Notes: generated from the sequence alone by a model not told the origin. Counted from the first letter of the stretch, positions 46,921 to 59,737 are shown. The stretch: DNA of 64,000 nt from Raffaelea ambrosiae (GCA_002778195.1 PCDI01000003.1:1-64000); one strand, 5' to 3'. Numbers and translations are program-made.

Positions 46921-49420
46921 CTTGGCGAGAGGTAAAAAACAAGTAAATTTTGAACAGTTTAGCGAAAGAACGGGCCTGGTACACAGATATGCCAAAAATG
47001 CAGGGCCCCGGAACTTGGAGAAAGAAAAGAGAAGACAAGACACTGGAAAACAGTGCAGGAAGATTCCAAAGATCTTTATACAAACAAAAATTCACAAAGA
47101 GGGGAAGAGCCATACATGAGTGGTTAGATAGAAGCGGCTGTTCTAGAAGTCATTGGGCCGATCATCACGGTATGTTGATTCCACAATTCTGGCCGAATCG
47201 AACAGAAGTAGGAGCCCGGCCCATAGAGCCGTTATTTCAAATGAATCCTCGTGGGCATGGATGAGCTTGTTTGCAATTCTGTAATTGGTCCCAGGGATTC
47301 TTGGATATCACCAAAGCGGCAGCAGGGACTGCACAGGCCGTTAGAAGAGGTAGACACCTCACCAAATGAAGTTAGATAATGTCTCAACAGCCTAGTTCGC
47401 ACATAGCCGGGGCCGGGTGCAATCATATCCAAGAATGCGCGGCTGGAATAACAGGCCGCCGGCCCTGATCATTTGGCCGCAGCTCAATCAAGGTGGTAAC
47501 TTTGGGAGATCCACAGGACAGCTGCAGACTAGCACATCAAAGAGTTTATAGGACATTGTATGGCTGAGAATGAGCGACAACCATTGTAGATGTCAACCTC
47601 CTAGGCGATTGCCGGCAACAACTAAGAAGGCAGAAACACCCTATAGCGCAGACAGTCCATTTTGAAATCCAGATGGTCAGCGAGCTGTTAGAACTCATGG
47701 TTCGGGCCCTGAGCTCCGTGGCTGGACCAAAGATATGCACACGACGCCTCGTCTGAAGCGCGAAAAGACCCTACACAAATGTTTCCTAGATTGCACATCC
47801 GCTGGGAATATTAGCGGAAAATGTTGGAGACAAGAAGGTACCCCAAGTCAACTTGCTGGTGCCCCGCTGAAAGCTCCATTGTGGACGACTGCCACAAACT
47901 TTTTGAGGGACAAGCCGGAATAGTGATCCGTATGTCTTCAATGATCAAGTGCGTGGTTCCTCTCCGGTCCGAGACACCTGGTAGTAGAGTGCCCAGAAGG
48001 AGCGCCGAGATCATACCCTAGTCATGATGACGAAGCTCTTGAAACAAAGCATCTTGGCCCCTGCTTTCGTTTCTTTCTCAGCTTCACACTGTCCCGTTTC
48101 GCCCAGTCTGTCTTGTGGTACTGGGTGCCATCTCCGTCCTGCTCCCGCCTGCTGCCAAGATACAAGCCTCTTTGCTAGGTCCGTCGTTTTGTGGGTGATG
48201 CGGTCAGAAAGTGCCAGGGTGGATCTCCAGGCCGCCTTCCAGGGGCGAATTCAGGACACGGCTTGCCAATATGAGAAACAGGAACCATTATGCCCTCTGG
48301 TCTGGACAGAAAAGGACACGACTGTAACGGTAAGGGTGTCTCTTGGGGGCCCGCCTCAAGGTGTCACGGTAAAGCAAGCCGATGCGAAGTATGGCCGGCT
48401 AAAACAATCTTTTGGGGGACTAAAGCGACAGAAGCGAATTTCGAGTCGTTAACGATCGAGTTTGTGGATGCCAAGATACGAAAAAGAAAAAAAATCCGAC
48501 GTCCGAGATATCTCTTTCCAAAACAGTTCTGTCTTAGGGGTTTGCGACCAGAAATACTCCAACGAAAGCAGGTATGTATTCCAGACTTGGATCAGATTAA
48601 GTGGGGAGTATGTCCATTGCCATTAGAATACCCTGTTATTTGCGAGTGGAAGGGCTTCTGTTTGTTGCTATGCCCAATCGAATTGCATGTCAACGGGTGT
48701 TACTTTGCGACCCCCTCTTTCGAAACGGTTTGAAGGACGGTGAGCTCTCAATGGAGTTGATGAAGACAACGAGGGGGCCAACACGTTTGCAAGGCCTCGT
48801 CAGTATTGTCGGATAAACCCCTGACTGGGTAGGCATGGACTGGTGCTTGCTTCATTAATGCTGGAGAGGGGGGCAGCAAAACGGAAGAACGTCGGCACAG
48901 CAAAAAAAAAACGGGCATCCAATGGGCGAGGTAACATGACCGGAGGCTCAAGGCCGTCAGTTGCCTGTTCGAGATATATTAGCCAGGAATACAAGTTTTA
49001 GGCAGATGGAGGTAATCTTGGATAACAGGTGCAAAGCTGTGGGGTAGCACTAAACGATCGCCTTCTGTTTCATCGGAAGAACGATCCGAATATTCGCGTG
49101 AGGAAATGAAAAGAGAAGGGATGCTTGGTTTCTGTTGGTGATCTCCACAAAGACAGGAACTGGGAACACGGCCCTGCAGAACGGTAGTTGCCCGAGATCT
49201 CCCTGCACATCACGCGCTTCGTTCTTTATTGTTTGAAACGTAGAAGGAAATTAAAATATTCAAAAGAGAAAAACGATAGTGAATGTTACATGGGGCCGGA
49301 AAAACAGCACCCGCACAACTGCTCTTTCCATTCCAGGGTGCATGACGTTCGCGCCTTCATTTTCTAACAAGACGGCTTCGTAGAGCTCCGAATGAACTGT
49401 TTGCATCTAATAGTTACTTC
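46921..49420. other. 2.5 kb gene-free region upstream of the GH7 gene
   Basis: Probably contains the GH7 promoter at its left end and the 3' UTR of the SnoaL-like gene at its right end. Short frames (for example 48024-48452) are not conserved in wording. I see no RNA gene or transposon border. Confidence 0.5.
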
Positions 49421-49816
49421 CTATTTCTTCTGGGGGTACCTGATCACGGTCTCAATAATCTCCTCGACACGACCATCCTCGGCGATCTTGGCGAACTGGA
49501 AGGTTTCTGCAAACACAACAGTTCCATCAGGGTGTCTTGATTTCGAAGTATGCCGCTCAGCTAGCAGAGGCCCGACACGTAGGAACTGTTCAATTGCAAT
49601 CGATTCACCATTGCCAGGGACATTCTCGCGGAGCCATCGAATGTGCTTGACGAAGCCTGCGAAGTCGAAAGTCCCTTCGTTGGCTCTAAAGTCGAGAGTC
49701 GGTGTGAACAATTTTGACAGCTCGGCCTCAGTGTCTTCTGGATTACCAGAAAAGAGGCTCAAAAGCGCGGCGACATAGGTATCTTTGTTGTCCGCGAAGG
49801 TCGTTCTGGTTGCCAT
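49421..49816 (-). CDS. SnoaL/NTF2-like small protein
   Basis: One uninterrupted exon codes for 131 residues. The pattern fits the NTF2/SnoaL cone fold: an N-terminal helix (DNKDTYVAALLSLFSG), an acidic second helix with LSKLFTPTLDFRANEGTFDF, a third helix FAGFVKHIRWLRENV, then four beta strands (IAIEQFLRVGPLLAERHTSK, TVVFAETFQFAKIAEDGRVE, IIETVIRYPQ). Fungal members of this group are often stand-alone proteins with no proven activity; some take part in polyketide cyclisation, others in detoxification. No biosynthetic cluster surrounds it here, so I assign no substrate. The ATG is in GCAATGGCAACC context. Confidence 0.75.
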   Translation of the reverse strand: MATRTTFADNKDTYVAALLSLFSGNPEDTEAELSKLFTPTLDFRANEGTFDFAGFVKHIRWLRENVPGNGESIAIEQFLRVGPLLAERHTSKSRHPDGTVVFAETFQFAKIAEDGRVEEIIETVIRYPQKK

Positions 49817-50398
49817 TGCTGTTTTGTAGTGAGAAAGTTGATCTGAATGTTGGACACTTGAAAATGTTGAAGTCGTAGAAAAGCAAGCAGTTTCTTTATT
49901 ATACGGACTGGATTTTCCCAGGACGAATAAGATTGCATGTCTTGGACCTCAACGATTCTTGCCTAGAATGCGGCCGCCTACGACGATCTTTAAATAACCT
50001 TTGTGGCGGTGATCGTGTTGAGTGACCGATGATGCCTTTCGTCTTACATGGCATTGATTCGGCTGCCTGATTGCGCGATAAAACGCAATATTTCGGAAAG
50101 AGTGGTGCCTGTTTTATCTAACGAATCAGTTTGACAGCAAACACAACTGTGCTCCAAGAGGCCAAAGACCGCCGCATTTTCAAGACAGATACGAAAGATA
50201 CGAAAGATACGATGTTGTAGTGCGGTCACCCTTATATTAGATTGAATGCCTGATTGGCCGTCATCTTAGTGCCGATGAAGACGCCCGTATTATTTCACAA
50301 AGATGTTTGAGCAAGTACAAAGAAGGCGACAACAAAGCAAATGCACCGCCGCGCAAGAATGATTTTATGAACAGGTATGGACCATACTCAATACGATA
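49817..50398. other. Intergenic region, SnoaL-like gene to Fpg gene
   Basis: AT-rich sequence containing the promoter of the SnoaL-like gene and the 3' UTR of the glycosylase gene. A short GAAAGATAC direct repeat is present around 50190-50212. Confidence 0.5.
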
Positions 50399-51873
50399 CT
50401 ATTTCGCGGATATTCTTGCTGACCGCCGCCTTCCCTTGGCTTCGGTCTCGGCTGGCGGTGCCCTCGTGGGAGTTTTTGCTGGAACGGCCTTTGCCTTTGT
50501 TGCCTTTACTGCCTTGGGCACCCGGACTTGGCTCTTGGTCGTCTTGGTCTTTTTTGCCGTAGCAGGTGCCGTGTTGTCGGTCTCCTCCTCTTCTTTCAAG
50601 GCGCCACCGCGTCTCCTCTTCCTGGTTGGTGTCGGCTCCTCGACCGGTTCCTCTTTTGGTGGTTCTACCTTTCTCCTCTTTTTCGTAGGTGCATTCGCAA
50701 TCTTGGAGGCTTTTGGACCTGCCGATTTTTCCTCCTTGAACACGGCCGGCTCTTCCTTGATCCCCGGTGCCACACTGCCGCTCTTCTTCTGGAGGGCGGG
50801 CGCAAAACAACTTGTCCTCCCTCCAACCGTCAAGAAGGCCAGCTTTTCTCCATTGGGCAACTGAGCCACGGAGTCCTTGCTGCCTTTGCCCCAACGGTAA
50901 TGGAAAAGCCAATCGTCAGGAAACTGGTCTGAGTCGCCTAGGAGCTTGACTGCTGTGCGACACACATGGCAGATTGAGTTGTACAGCTTTTCTATTTGAA
51001 CATCAGAAAACGCGTCGCAATACTGCTCTGGGTGCAGCTCTGCTTGGAACAAGACCTCGTCCCCGACCCAGTTACCAATGCCGCTTATAAAGGTCTGGTC
51101 CAACAGCAACGCCTTGATAGGGACATGACGCTTGCGCATGGCGTCTGTGACATATTGCTCTGTAAAACTGTCGGCGTCGACTACCGGGTCTGGCCCGTTC
51201 TCTACCAGTGGCGAGAACTTGCGGATCTTCTCACCAAGGCAGTCGACGAGCCGGACCCGGCCAAATCGCCTGGGGTCGGTGAAGGCAAGCTCGATTTTAG
51301 GACTGCTATCAGTCTCAAGTTGGAACTTCCAGTACTTGGGCGGCCACAGGTCTGCATCGCCAGGCTTCATCTTGTTGTAGTAATTCGTGTACGCTGTACG
51401 CAACCCTTTGATGTGAATCCATCCTGTTATCGATGTTAGAGAGATTCAAACTGCCTTGACCAGAGCCGTTTGGCGTACCTGTCATGCCAAAATGCATTAC
51501 TGGGTGTGGTGGGCTATCTAAAACCACCCTGCAAAAAAAAAGACAGTCAGGAATGACCACCGGGTAATGGCAATAGAAACAACGGAGCGAATCTTGAACT
51601 TACCAGAAGTACTTCCCCTGGCTGCCGGCCGAGACCACCTTCTTTCCCGTTACACTGGCAGCGAACGCATCGCCTGTTGTGCCAGCCTTTCCGAATACAT
51701 TTCCATCATCAATGGCAAGGACCTTCTTGATCCTCTTACCCACAAGATGAGTGCGCAGAAAATGCACAATTCGAGCAGCTGCATTAAAGGAAAGGAGTGG
51801 ATCAGCCCCAATTTCGTTGATGCGATCGCCATGAGGACAATGTAGCGCACTTACCTTCAGCAATTTCTGGCAT
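50399..51873 (-). CDS. Formamidopyrimidine-DNA glycosylase (Fpg/MutM type)
   Basis: This enzyme removes oxidised purines such as FaPy and 8-oxoG and nicks the abasic site by beta/delta-elimination. Four exons (51873-51855, 51778-51604, 51528-51479, 51423-50399) give 422 residues. The catalytic N-terminus is exactly MPE, so P2 and E3 are in place, and K62 in SQGKYFW matches the conserved domain-1 lysine. The H2TH region is LLLDQTFISGIGNWVGDEVL and the end of the core is LTVGGRTSCFAP, a zincless finger lacking the four cysteines of bacterial Fpg, as in plant and fungal enzymes. Residues about 290-422 form a Lys/Ala/Pro/Glu-rich tail with KKRRK and RKRRRGG patches, which may act in nuclear import and DNA scanning. 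Exon 1 is only 19 nt, so prediction programs may miss the catalytic start. Confidence 0.93.
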
Positions 51874-54273
51874 TTTGGGCAATTTCTAGCTATGCGAAAG
51901 GAACACTACAAATCCCTTGAGATGAGAACGCGCGTCGGGGTTTAAATTCTCAGGGACTGTTGCTCTTGATCCGACTCTTGCCTTCACCTTTGAGTCTATC
52001 AGTGGCGCCTGGCTGACGTGACAAGGGTGCGAAATGAACGCGCAATCTCGTGACCTAATAGTATCACGTGATATAACATACAATTGAGGCAGAATTGCCC
52101 ACCGCCTAATATTCCCCACTCCCCATGGTCAAAAAACCAAAAAAAATTCACAGCTACGAGCTTTTTTTTTTTCGCAAACACACTTCTTCCCTCCATCCCA
52201 TTGATTTTTTTGCTGCGTCCGCGCAACTCGCGCACTCACGCGACAGCCCTCCGAAGTAAAGTAAGTATATTTGCATCAAGCAGAAGCATACACTGGATCC
52301 TCTCCCCTTTTCATGATGACACTTCAAACCGCAATACAAACTAGAGTCTTTGACCTCTTGGAATGAAACTGAAATTTGTCACGTCAGTCTGATGAAAAGA
52401 CACAATCGACACCGCAGTTGTACAATGGAGCTTTCTTTTAAGGGAACACTGCTAATTGTCTCGAAGAATAGGATGCCACCACGGATGGGCTGTCTAGTAG
52501 CTGGGCAGACAGCATGGCCACACATGGTCCGTAATGGTATGTGCTCTTTCGCTTTATCTCGCAAATCCCTTTTCCCTTTGACACCTTCTGCATTTCATGA
52601 TGAATTTTAATTTGCTTCGGCAAGTTGGAATTACCGGCTTATGGCTACATGCCTATGAGGAAAAAAACTGGCTGTTTCTGAACAAATGCGGAATACACTT
52701 TTATTGGCTCTTTTCTGTTATGTCTGAAAACCCGAGTACTCGTTTCTAACCAGAATACAGTAGTCAGAAGGTACGATATGCCAAAACAAAGAACAACACC
52801 CATTTACTGCCATCCATCTCGCGTCATCTCTTTTCCACGAGGCTACACTACATTTGCATGATGAAACGGCACTGGGCTCCGATACTTCATGAGCAGACAT
52901 GCCATTTTTGCGACAGGCCTAGAAAACCTCGTCCACTGATCCGCAAATGTCATCGTGGTTGTTTTTCTCCGGCGAGATGGAGCAGCACAGAACTATACGA
53001 CTTGCAGGAGGCTGACAGGCATCTCTCAAGTCAGATAAACAGATTGCCGTAGACACATCACCCGAATATGGGGTGCAAAAGGTTGGTGTTTTCTATCGCT
53101 TTCTTTTCTCAACACAACCTACACCATGCGTGATGACATCTTGATGACGAGTCTTATCCGCGTTAGCGATGCAGACAAAAACTATTTACTACCATTCATG
53201 CATACCTGATTCATGGTCCCCTGTTTTGATATTGACAACTGGCTACATTACTTTGCCGGAGCCTCAAGCTAACAGTTGGAAACTAGATTTGTAAGCCTGA
53301 ATCCGAGCAACTAGTCTCTCACCGAGAGAAGAAGATACAATGGTAAGTCAATACGAAACGAATCTACATCCTCCTGCCCACGAGCCTTGCATTTCAGCCT
53401 TACTTTCCTCCAATGATGATCTGACTTTACCAAATGACAAGCATATGTCAGAGCTTTTACAGCACAAGAAGAGAACTGTCGTGTCTGAGCTGGCTGCTTC
53501 CCCTACCCTCTTGTTATGGCTCTTCACAACAGTGTGTTCCTGAACCAGTTCTAATTGCTATAATAGAGATAAATCCGATCTCCCCCAAGAGGTCGACAAT
53601 GCGCATAACTTCCTGGTTTTTGTAAGTACTCTAGTCAGATTTCTCACTTCCCTTCACACTGCGCACTTTTGCTTTTATGATGATTTTTAAAAATATATCA
53701 CGACGGTCTACATAGCTTCCAAAAGCATTGATGACCTCCGCCTCTGACAAGGCATTGAACTGATAAAAAGCACATCTTCTCGTTTTACCTGTCTTTGCTT
53801 GCCAACCATTCCTGATATTTGGGACATTGGCTAACATGCAGTCTTTGCAGATTCAATTGTTCCTACTAAGCATGAGGTAAGGATATGCTAGTGCTCTCAA
53901 ACACGTAGATATATTGTACAGATAGCATGCGAGAATTGAAATTCCAAATAAACAAGACGTATTATTCTATATGATTCCATGCACAATGGAATTTTTTCTC
54001 CTGTGTGGCCAGAAGCGACCAAAATGCTTGTCTTGCCGTCCGTATGAGATGGAAATGCTTGGTGTCCGAGCCGCATGTTTTTGTTCCATCCCATATGGAA
54101 ACCCATTATTACCATATCATGCCCAATTTGAGCTTGTGCTTTTTGTACCGCTTTGTACCGACTCGGCAGACAAGAATGAGAAATGAGGTAATACACCCGA
54201 TTGCGCAACGTTCAGGAAAAAAAAAAGAAAAAAAAAAGAAAAAAAAAAAGAAACGCGCACTGCCAAAATGCGT
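51874..54273. other. 2.4 kb gene-free, AT-rich region
   Basis: The sequence looks less GC-rich than the genes on either side. Frames are short on all strands. A/G homopurine tracts lie at 54216-54252, just beyond the 3' end of the carboxypeptidase gene. No family match, RNA gene or transposon end is visible. Confidence 0.5.
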
Positions 54274-56458
54274 CTATATCAGGGTACCCATACAAAAGAA
54301 GAAGCCTACAGCAAAAGTTACACCAGCCACAGAAGACAGTGGAGGTGCGTGTGTTATCGTCGCTGCTCCTTTTGTCGGTGTTGACGTAGCCGTGAATACG
54401 CCAGTCAAGCTATGTATGGAGGAGGACAGAGGAGCGGCACTGCCCGACACATCGCTCTCTGTTGGTGTAGCAGAGGCGGTAGCGGCAGTAGCACCAGGCC
54501 AGTTGCTCGATGCTGGGTACCAGACATCGTTTATGACCACGCCCTTGCCTTGGAGCATGCTGTTGACCTGGTCGTCGCCGCAGGTGCTGCCCATCTTGAG
54601 GAGGAAGCACGTTGCTGACGGACTGCTGGGCAGGGACAGCGTGCTGCTGGCATTGGCGGGCCCGGTCGTGTTGAACGTGCTGAGATTCACAGCCTGGCCA
54701 GTGCCGACATCTGTGCCGAGGATGATGCGCGCAAATACTTGGAAGGCGGTCTCGGGCTGGTAGGCCGGCACGAAATGGCCGGCCTGGTAGATGCGGCTGA
54801 AGGACAAATTTCCATATTGACGCACGACGCCACCAATGTATGTGTCGTTGACGATAATGGGTGCATAGCCGGCGCTGGGAAAGCGCGAGGCGTAGGTCCC
54901 GCCAGCAGCCTGGGCAATGGCCAGGCTGACAGCCTCGCCGCCCAACCAGTTGCAGCCAAAGTCACGGTCTCCGTACATCATGCCGATGCGGACGCCGGAA
55001 TTTAGCAGCGAGGCCAGATTGGACACCTGGTCTCCGCGCTCAACGTCGCCGGTCGCGGAAAACTGGTTGTACACCACACTGCTGCTCTCGGTGTAGTTTA
55101 TGGACGCGTTGATGGCACTCTGGACAGACAGGCTGTTCAGATAGCCGATATATAGCGATGAAGGGTAGCTATCGGGCGTGGAATGTGCAATGTCGTAAAA
55201 GGACCGGCCACTGTCCAGGTACGGCTGGATCATCTGCGAGTTGCACTGCACCCTGGCAGCACTGCAGGCCGTGTTGGCTGCGGACGAACCGCCGGTGTCG
55301 TTGGGGTCAGACTTGGCCACCGCGGAACGGCAGCTGTTGATCATCTCCGCACAACCTCCCGATGAGTAGAAACTAGCATTGACCAGAGCAGCTTGCAGTG
55401 GAGAAATGACGTTGAGCCCGTACGAATTGTTCACCAACATGGATGCATAAGAGGGACCGGAGATTAGGTCATCGACGCAGCCGTTGATGATGCCTAGAGA
55501 GGAGAGGTGTATATCCACCGTGGTTGAGTTCAACGACGTGGTGTTTTTGCGTAGAGCATTCTGCCTCGTCCACTCGTAGGCGATGGCAGGGCCATAATGG
55601 CCCCCATAGCTCTCGGCAAACAGGTTGACGCCGAGTGAAGTGTTGGAGGGGTTGAACGCAGGAAACTGGGCCAGAAAGCCTTGCATGACATGATATATGG
55701 CTGTGGCAGCGGCGGTGGTAGTGTTAGCCGTGTGGTTGCCGTTCTGTGAAGCAAACGTGCCGTTGCGATAGAGTATGGCCTCGCTGGCGTTGGCAACAGA
55801 GAAGGGCGGCACGACGATAGAGGAGTTGTAGAGAGACAAGGTCCCGTTCCGGGGTTCGTCATACGACAAGCCCACTTGGGTTGGCTGTAAGACCAGTGTT
55901 AGCAAAATGACTCAAAGTGTTGTGAGGAGATAATCCTCTGCTTGGACACCGCCTCATACGTACCTGGTCGATAAAGAGCATGTTCGATGCCCGGTCCCAA
56001 CCCCATTCTCGCGCCGCCGTGGTCAGCACGTCCTCGCTCTTCTCAATAACCTCACATGGTCCTGCTTCAGCAAACATGCCAAACATGGAGCTAGAGCCTG
56101 GTCCCCCGTTCAGGTACACAGAGAGGAGTGGCGTTGCATCACGGGCAGCCACGAACCAGAAGAACGTCTTCGTGGGATAGTCGCCCGGAATAGAAACCCA
56201 GCCGCTGTACTGTTGCTGGCTGGCAAAGACAGTCTCGCACACATCGGTAGGCACAGTGTACCCGATGGTGATGCTTGGGTCGATGGGCGATTTCGTCCAA
56301 TGCAAGCTCGCATTGTAAAATGGGTTGGCGAACTGAGCATGACATGGCGGTGCGTGCAGGGCGGCCACAAGAATAGCCGACGTGATCAGGATGGACAACG
56401 ATCGTATCCGCTCAAGATGGCCCGGCAGCTTGGTCTCTGACCATAGAAAGCGAGCCAT
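54274..56458 (-). CDS. Secreted serine carboxypeptidase (S10) with a probable GPI or membrane tail
   Basis: S10 enzymes remove C-terminal residues from peptides at acid pH. Two exons (56458-55964 and 55884-54274) give 701 residues. An N-terminal hydrophobic segment (SILITSAILVAALHAPPCHA) directs export. Early motifs are GGPGSSSMFG (oxyanion region) and the conserved NMLFIDQPTQVGLSY across the splice. The catalytic residues are S257 in AESYGGHYGP, D473 in GDRDFGCNW and H535 in IYQAGHFVPAYQPE. The serine box starts with Ala where the common form is GESYGG. Many Asn-X-Ser/Thr sites suggest heavy glycosylation. After about residue 620 comes a Ser/Thr/Ala-rich stalk, then the end GVTFAVGFFFCMGTLI, which looks like a GPI-attachment signal or a membrane anchor. 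It is likely cell-surface or vacuolar. Confidence 0.92.
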
Positions 56459-57567
56459 CGTTGCTTCCGAGGTCTGAGATGGCCAGTCGCGACGCCGTCA
56501 CCGACCCAGCAGAACAACAAGAGGACAGCAGAAAACAAGGTCCGCTTTGGGGGCTGCCAGACAAGGGGTGAAGAGAGAGACAGGTGCCAGCCTGTGTACC
56601 AGAGAACACAAACACTGGCCAGGGAGCTTGGCACACGTGTGCGCGCCAGGGAGGGCGAACCGGCGCAAGGTTAAATAGGCCGTCGCAAGATGAGGTGCAA
56701 CATGAGGCAGAGCTCTCGCTCGAGGCTCGTTTGTGCCGGTTTGCGCTCAGCGTATCACCATGTTTTTCTCGGAGCTCAAAAGTCAGACAGTATTACACGG
56801 GCGCACTCGACTGTCGGACGTTTATGTGTTTCAGCCGGGTTGTTTGCCGTGTACAGGTGGTGAGTACATATGTCGTTGTGCGTGTGTGTGTGTGTGTCAC
56901 CTTTAGGGAGTGTGGGCAATTGGAGGTTGAAGGACGAGCCGTGTTTTGGCGACATTGCAGACCCAGCCAGCAAAACGGTGTGGTATGGACCGTTGCGTTT
57001 GTGGCGCACCGTGGCTTGGCCCGACCCCTGTAAGGGGATACGCGTAATGACTCGGTCGCTCCTGCCTCCCTCCGAGACGAAAACAGGGAAACGAACTTCA
57101 GTCATGTGCTCATATGGGGAATTCTACGCTGCATCCATTGTTTCCAGTCTCTAGACGATGACAATGATATCGCAGCCTGGGCTGGCTTTGCGAAGCTACT
57201 CTGCCCAATGCCGCTCTGCATACCAAGGACCAAGAACCGTTGCAAACTGGGGCCAACTCCGCTGTTCCACAGGGTTTCGTGCCACTAAATTGTGGCCAAC
57301 AGCCGTGTCTCCCCATAAGCGCACTATGCCGGCTGCAGCTAGTGCGGAATTCACATCCGGCTTCTAGTTTTCAGCTGGGGGCGTCTGCCTGTCAGATGCC
57401 CGGGCGCGCAGCGCTCTTTGAAAATTGTTCATAAATCCCCCAGCCGGACTGCCGTTGTTGTGTCCTGAGGGGGCCGGTTCTAGCCGCTTGGCGTCAACGC
57501 AGATGAAGTGGTAGCTGGCAGTTGACTACTCCTGGAGAGCTTCTTAGGAGACGGTATAGCTGCCACC
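56459..57567. other. Divergent region between carboxypeptidase and a membrane protein gene
   Basis: Holds both promoters. A GT tract lies at 56878-56897. No gene is visible. Confidence 0.5.
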
Positions 57568-59468
57568 ATGAGCAGCGGCAGCAATAACAACAATAACGGC
57601 AACAACAACACGGCCAGCGACATCATCACGTACATTGGTGTGCCGTTGGCCGTGTTGGGTGTCCTGCCGATTCTGTACAACACTGTGGTGACGCTCCTGA
57701 ATGCATCCAAGATCAAACGAACACTGCGGCACAGCCGCCTGACAGCACTGACGCGCAGCGATGTCGTCAACCGCATCATCGAGATCGAGCTGCCGCGGTA
57801 CGCCGTGACGCCCCTGGACCGTTTCCAGCAGCCGCAGGAGTACTGGACGCTTTCGCGGAACCCAAGTGCCATCCCTGGCGGATCCTGGACGACGTTCAAC
57901 TGGAAGACGAACGCCATTGGTTTCAAGACACAGCGGGTAGAATACGCCGATCAGCTGCGACAGCCGCAGGTCGACATCGCCTTTGGCGAGCTGGTGTGCT
58001 ATCTCCTGGACCTGGGCGCTGTTCCGGATCCGCACGGATGGAAGCTGCTGCGGTCCACTGGCTTATGGGCGCCTGTCGGGTGTGCGTTGATGAAGTCGCC
58101 CGACGGCCACCACAATGCGCTCGCTCTGGCGCCGCTGGACGACTCGGACGGCAACCTGTCCCTTTCGGTCTCGTGGAAGCCCGAATGGACGACGCGGAAC
58201 TACTCTGACTTGCCGCCATACTGGGTCAGTCTGCCAGCGCCGCCTTCGCCGGCGAAGAAGGCCGAAGACGATGGGGCAGACGCATTGACGGAGACGATTG
58301 TGGCGTCGGGGCCATCGACTGCGACTCCGTCCACAGTTGCCGCGCCCTCTTTGACTGCGTCGGCACCCTCGATCAGTCACGGTGATGAGGACACGCAAAC
58401 CGACACCACAACACCTTTCAAAACCGCGGCACCGCCGTATACAGAGGCCGAGCACAACGACTCGACAGACTCGGTCGCGCGCGCTGCGACTGCCCGAGCA
58501 CAAGCACCCATCACCTGCCAGATCTCGGTAGATGGCATTGTCACGGCGCTCACAAGAGACGAGGCCAACACGAAGCGGACCATCAACCTCGACAGCTTGT
58601 ACATTGAGCACATCAAGCTGCGTCCGGGTCGCACCGACGGCATGTGGTTTGCCAGCGCAGTGACAGCCTATGGCACCTCCAGCCAGACCGTGCTGTGGAA
58701 CTACCGGATTCCCGAGGAAGTCCTGTCGTTTTGCCGGCGCGACTCGGTGCCTTGCGGTGTTCTCGTGTTGCTGGGCATCGTCGACGACAAGGACACTCCC
58801 GAATGGGAGACGAAGCACAACAATGACGCTGCAATCGCCTTGGACCAGCATATGCGCCAGTTCAATGAACGGCGGTCGGCCGAGATAGCCGAGCAGCGGC
58901 TCCCGCCGCAAGAGCGTCAGCAAGCCAGAAATGACCGCATTCACCGTGAAAATATGCAGCGCTTGGCCGAAAGTGTGTAGTTTTTTCTGTGTCTCTCGCG
59001 GTAGTTGTTATACAGAGAAACACATCTTGACTAACTGCTTACGTAGTGCGAGACAGAACGCGCCGAGACAACGAGCGCCGTGAGCAGCGCGAAATGGAGG
59101 CCCTGCAGAGCCCCAAGTGGGACACGCGCCGGGTGGCCGAGTATAACATGAAATGGCTGCGGCAGCGCAGCCATGTGGGCGAACACACAAAGATGAAGGA
59201 GGCGGCGGGCGTGATGCTGCACCAGATGGTGGTCGACCGAGAGTTTTCTGATCGCCTGTGCCGCATGCTGGACCTGTGGAGGGCGTGGGCGGAGCTAGGC
59301 GGCATGAAGAAGACGGACCTGCAGGCGCTGCGGGCGGATCAGGTGATGTTTGCGCAGGCGACGGTGCTGATGGGCCTGATCATGGAGTCGTCAAATGCGC
59401 TGGAGGGCACCCTTGCCGTGGATCTGCAAGAGTGCTTGAACATGTGGCGCAAGGTCCGGCTGGGTTGA
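57568..59468 (+). CDS. Membrane-anchored protein of unknown function
   Basis: Two exons (57568-58972 and 59047-59468) give 608 residues. The N-terminus is a short Asn-rich segment followed by one membrane helix (IITYIGVPLAVLGVLPILYN). The soluble part contains RSDVVNRIIEIELPRYAVTP and FGELVCYLLDLGAVPDPHGW, then HNALALAPLDDSDGNLSLSV. A Ser/Thr/Ala-rich disordered stretch covers about 230-320. A second folded region (QISVDGIVTALTRDEAN) and charged helices follow, ending in RVAEYNMKWLRQRSHVGEH and EGTLAVDLQECLNMWRKVRL. I associate this layout with ascomycete hypothetical proteins, but I know no function. The splice AA|GTGTGT to GTAG|TGCGAG is the only one restoring the frame; without it translation stops four codons later (470 residues). 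The ATG is in GCCACCATGAG. Confidence 0.8.
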
Positions 59469-59737
59469 TTTCTTTCGTTGGGACTACCCTTGGGGCTCCC
59501 ATCTTTATTTTTGGTATTTCAAGGCGCGGATTTTTACTCTCCTTTTTTGTACGTAACTACAAAGAAAGCATAGCTATGCATATTGGTTGGAAATGGTCGT
59601 GTGCTTCATTTCTCGGATAGGGGCGTGGAACATATCAAACAGATAACTGATACTAATAAAAAGAGAACAAAGGCTGCTTTGTAACGGAGAATCTATAGAT
59701 GCCTATGAAATTGTATTCTATCCTCACCAAAGAAATG

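Noticed and set aside
48024..48452. 142-codon frame upstream of the GH7 gene
   Set aside because: Composition and lack of motifs suggest chance; no splice partners are visible.
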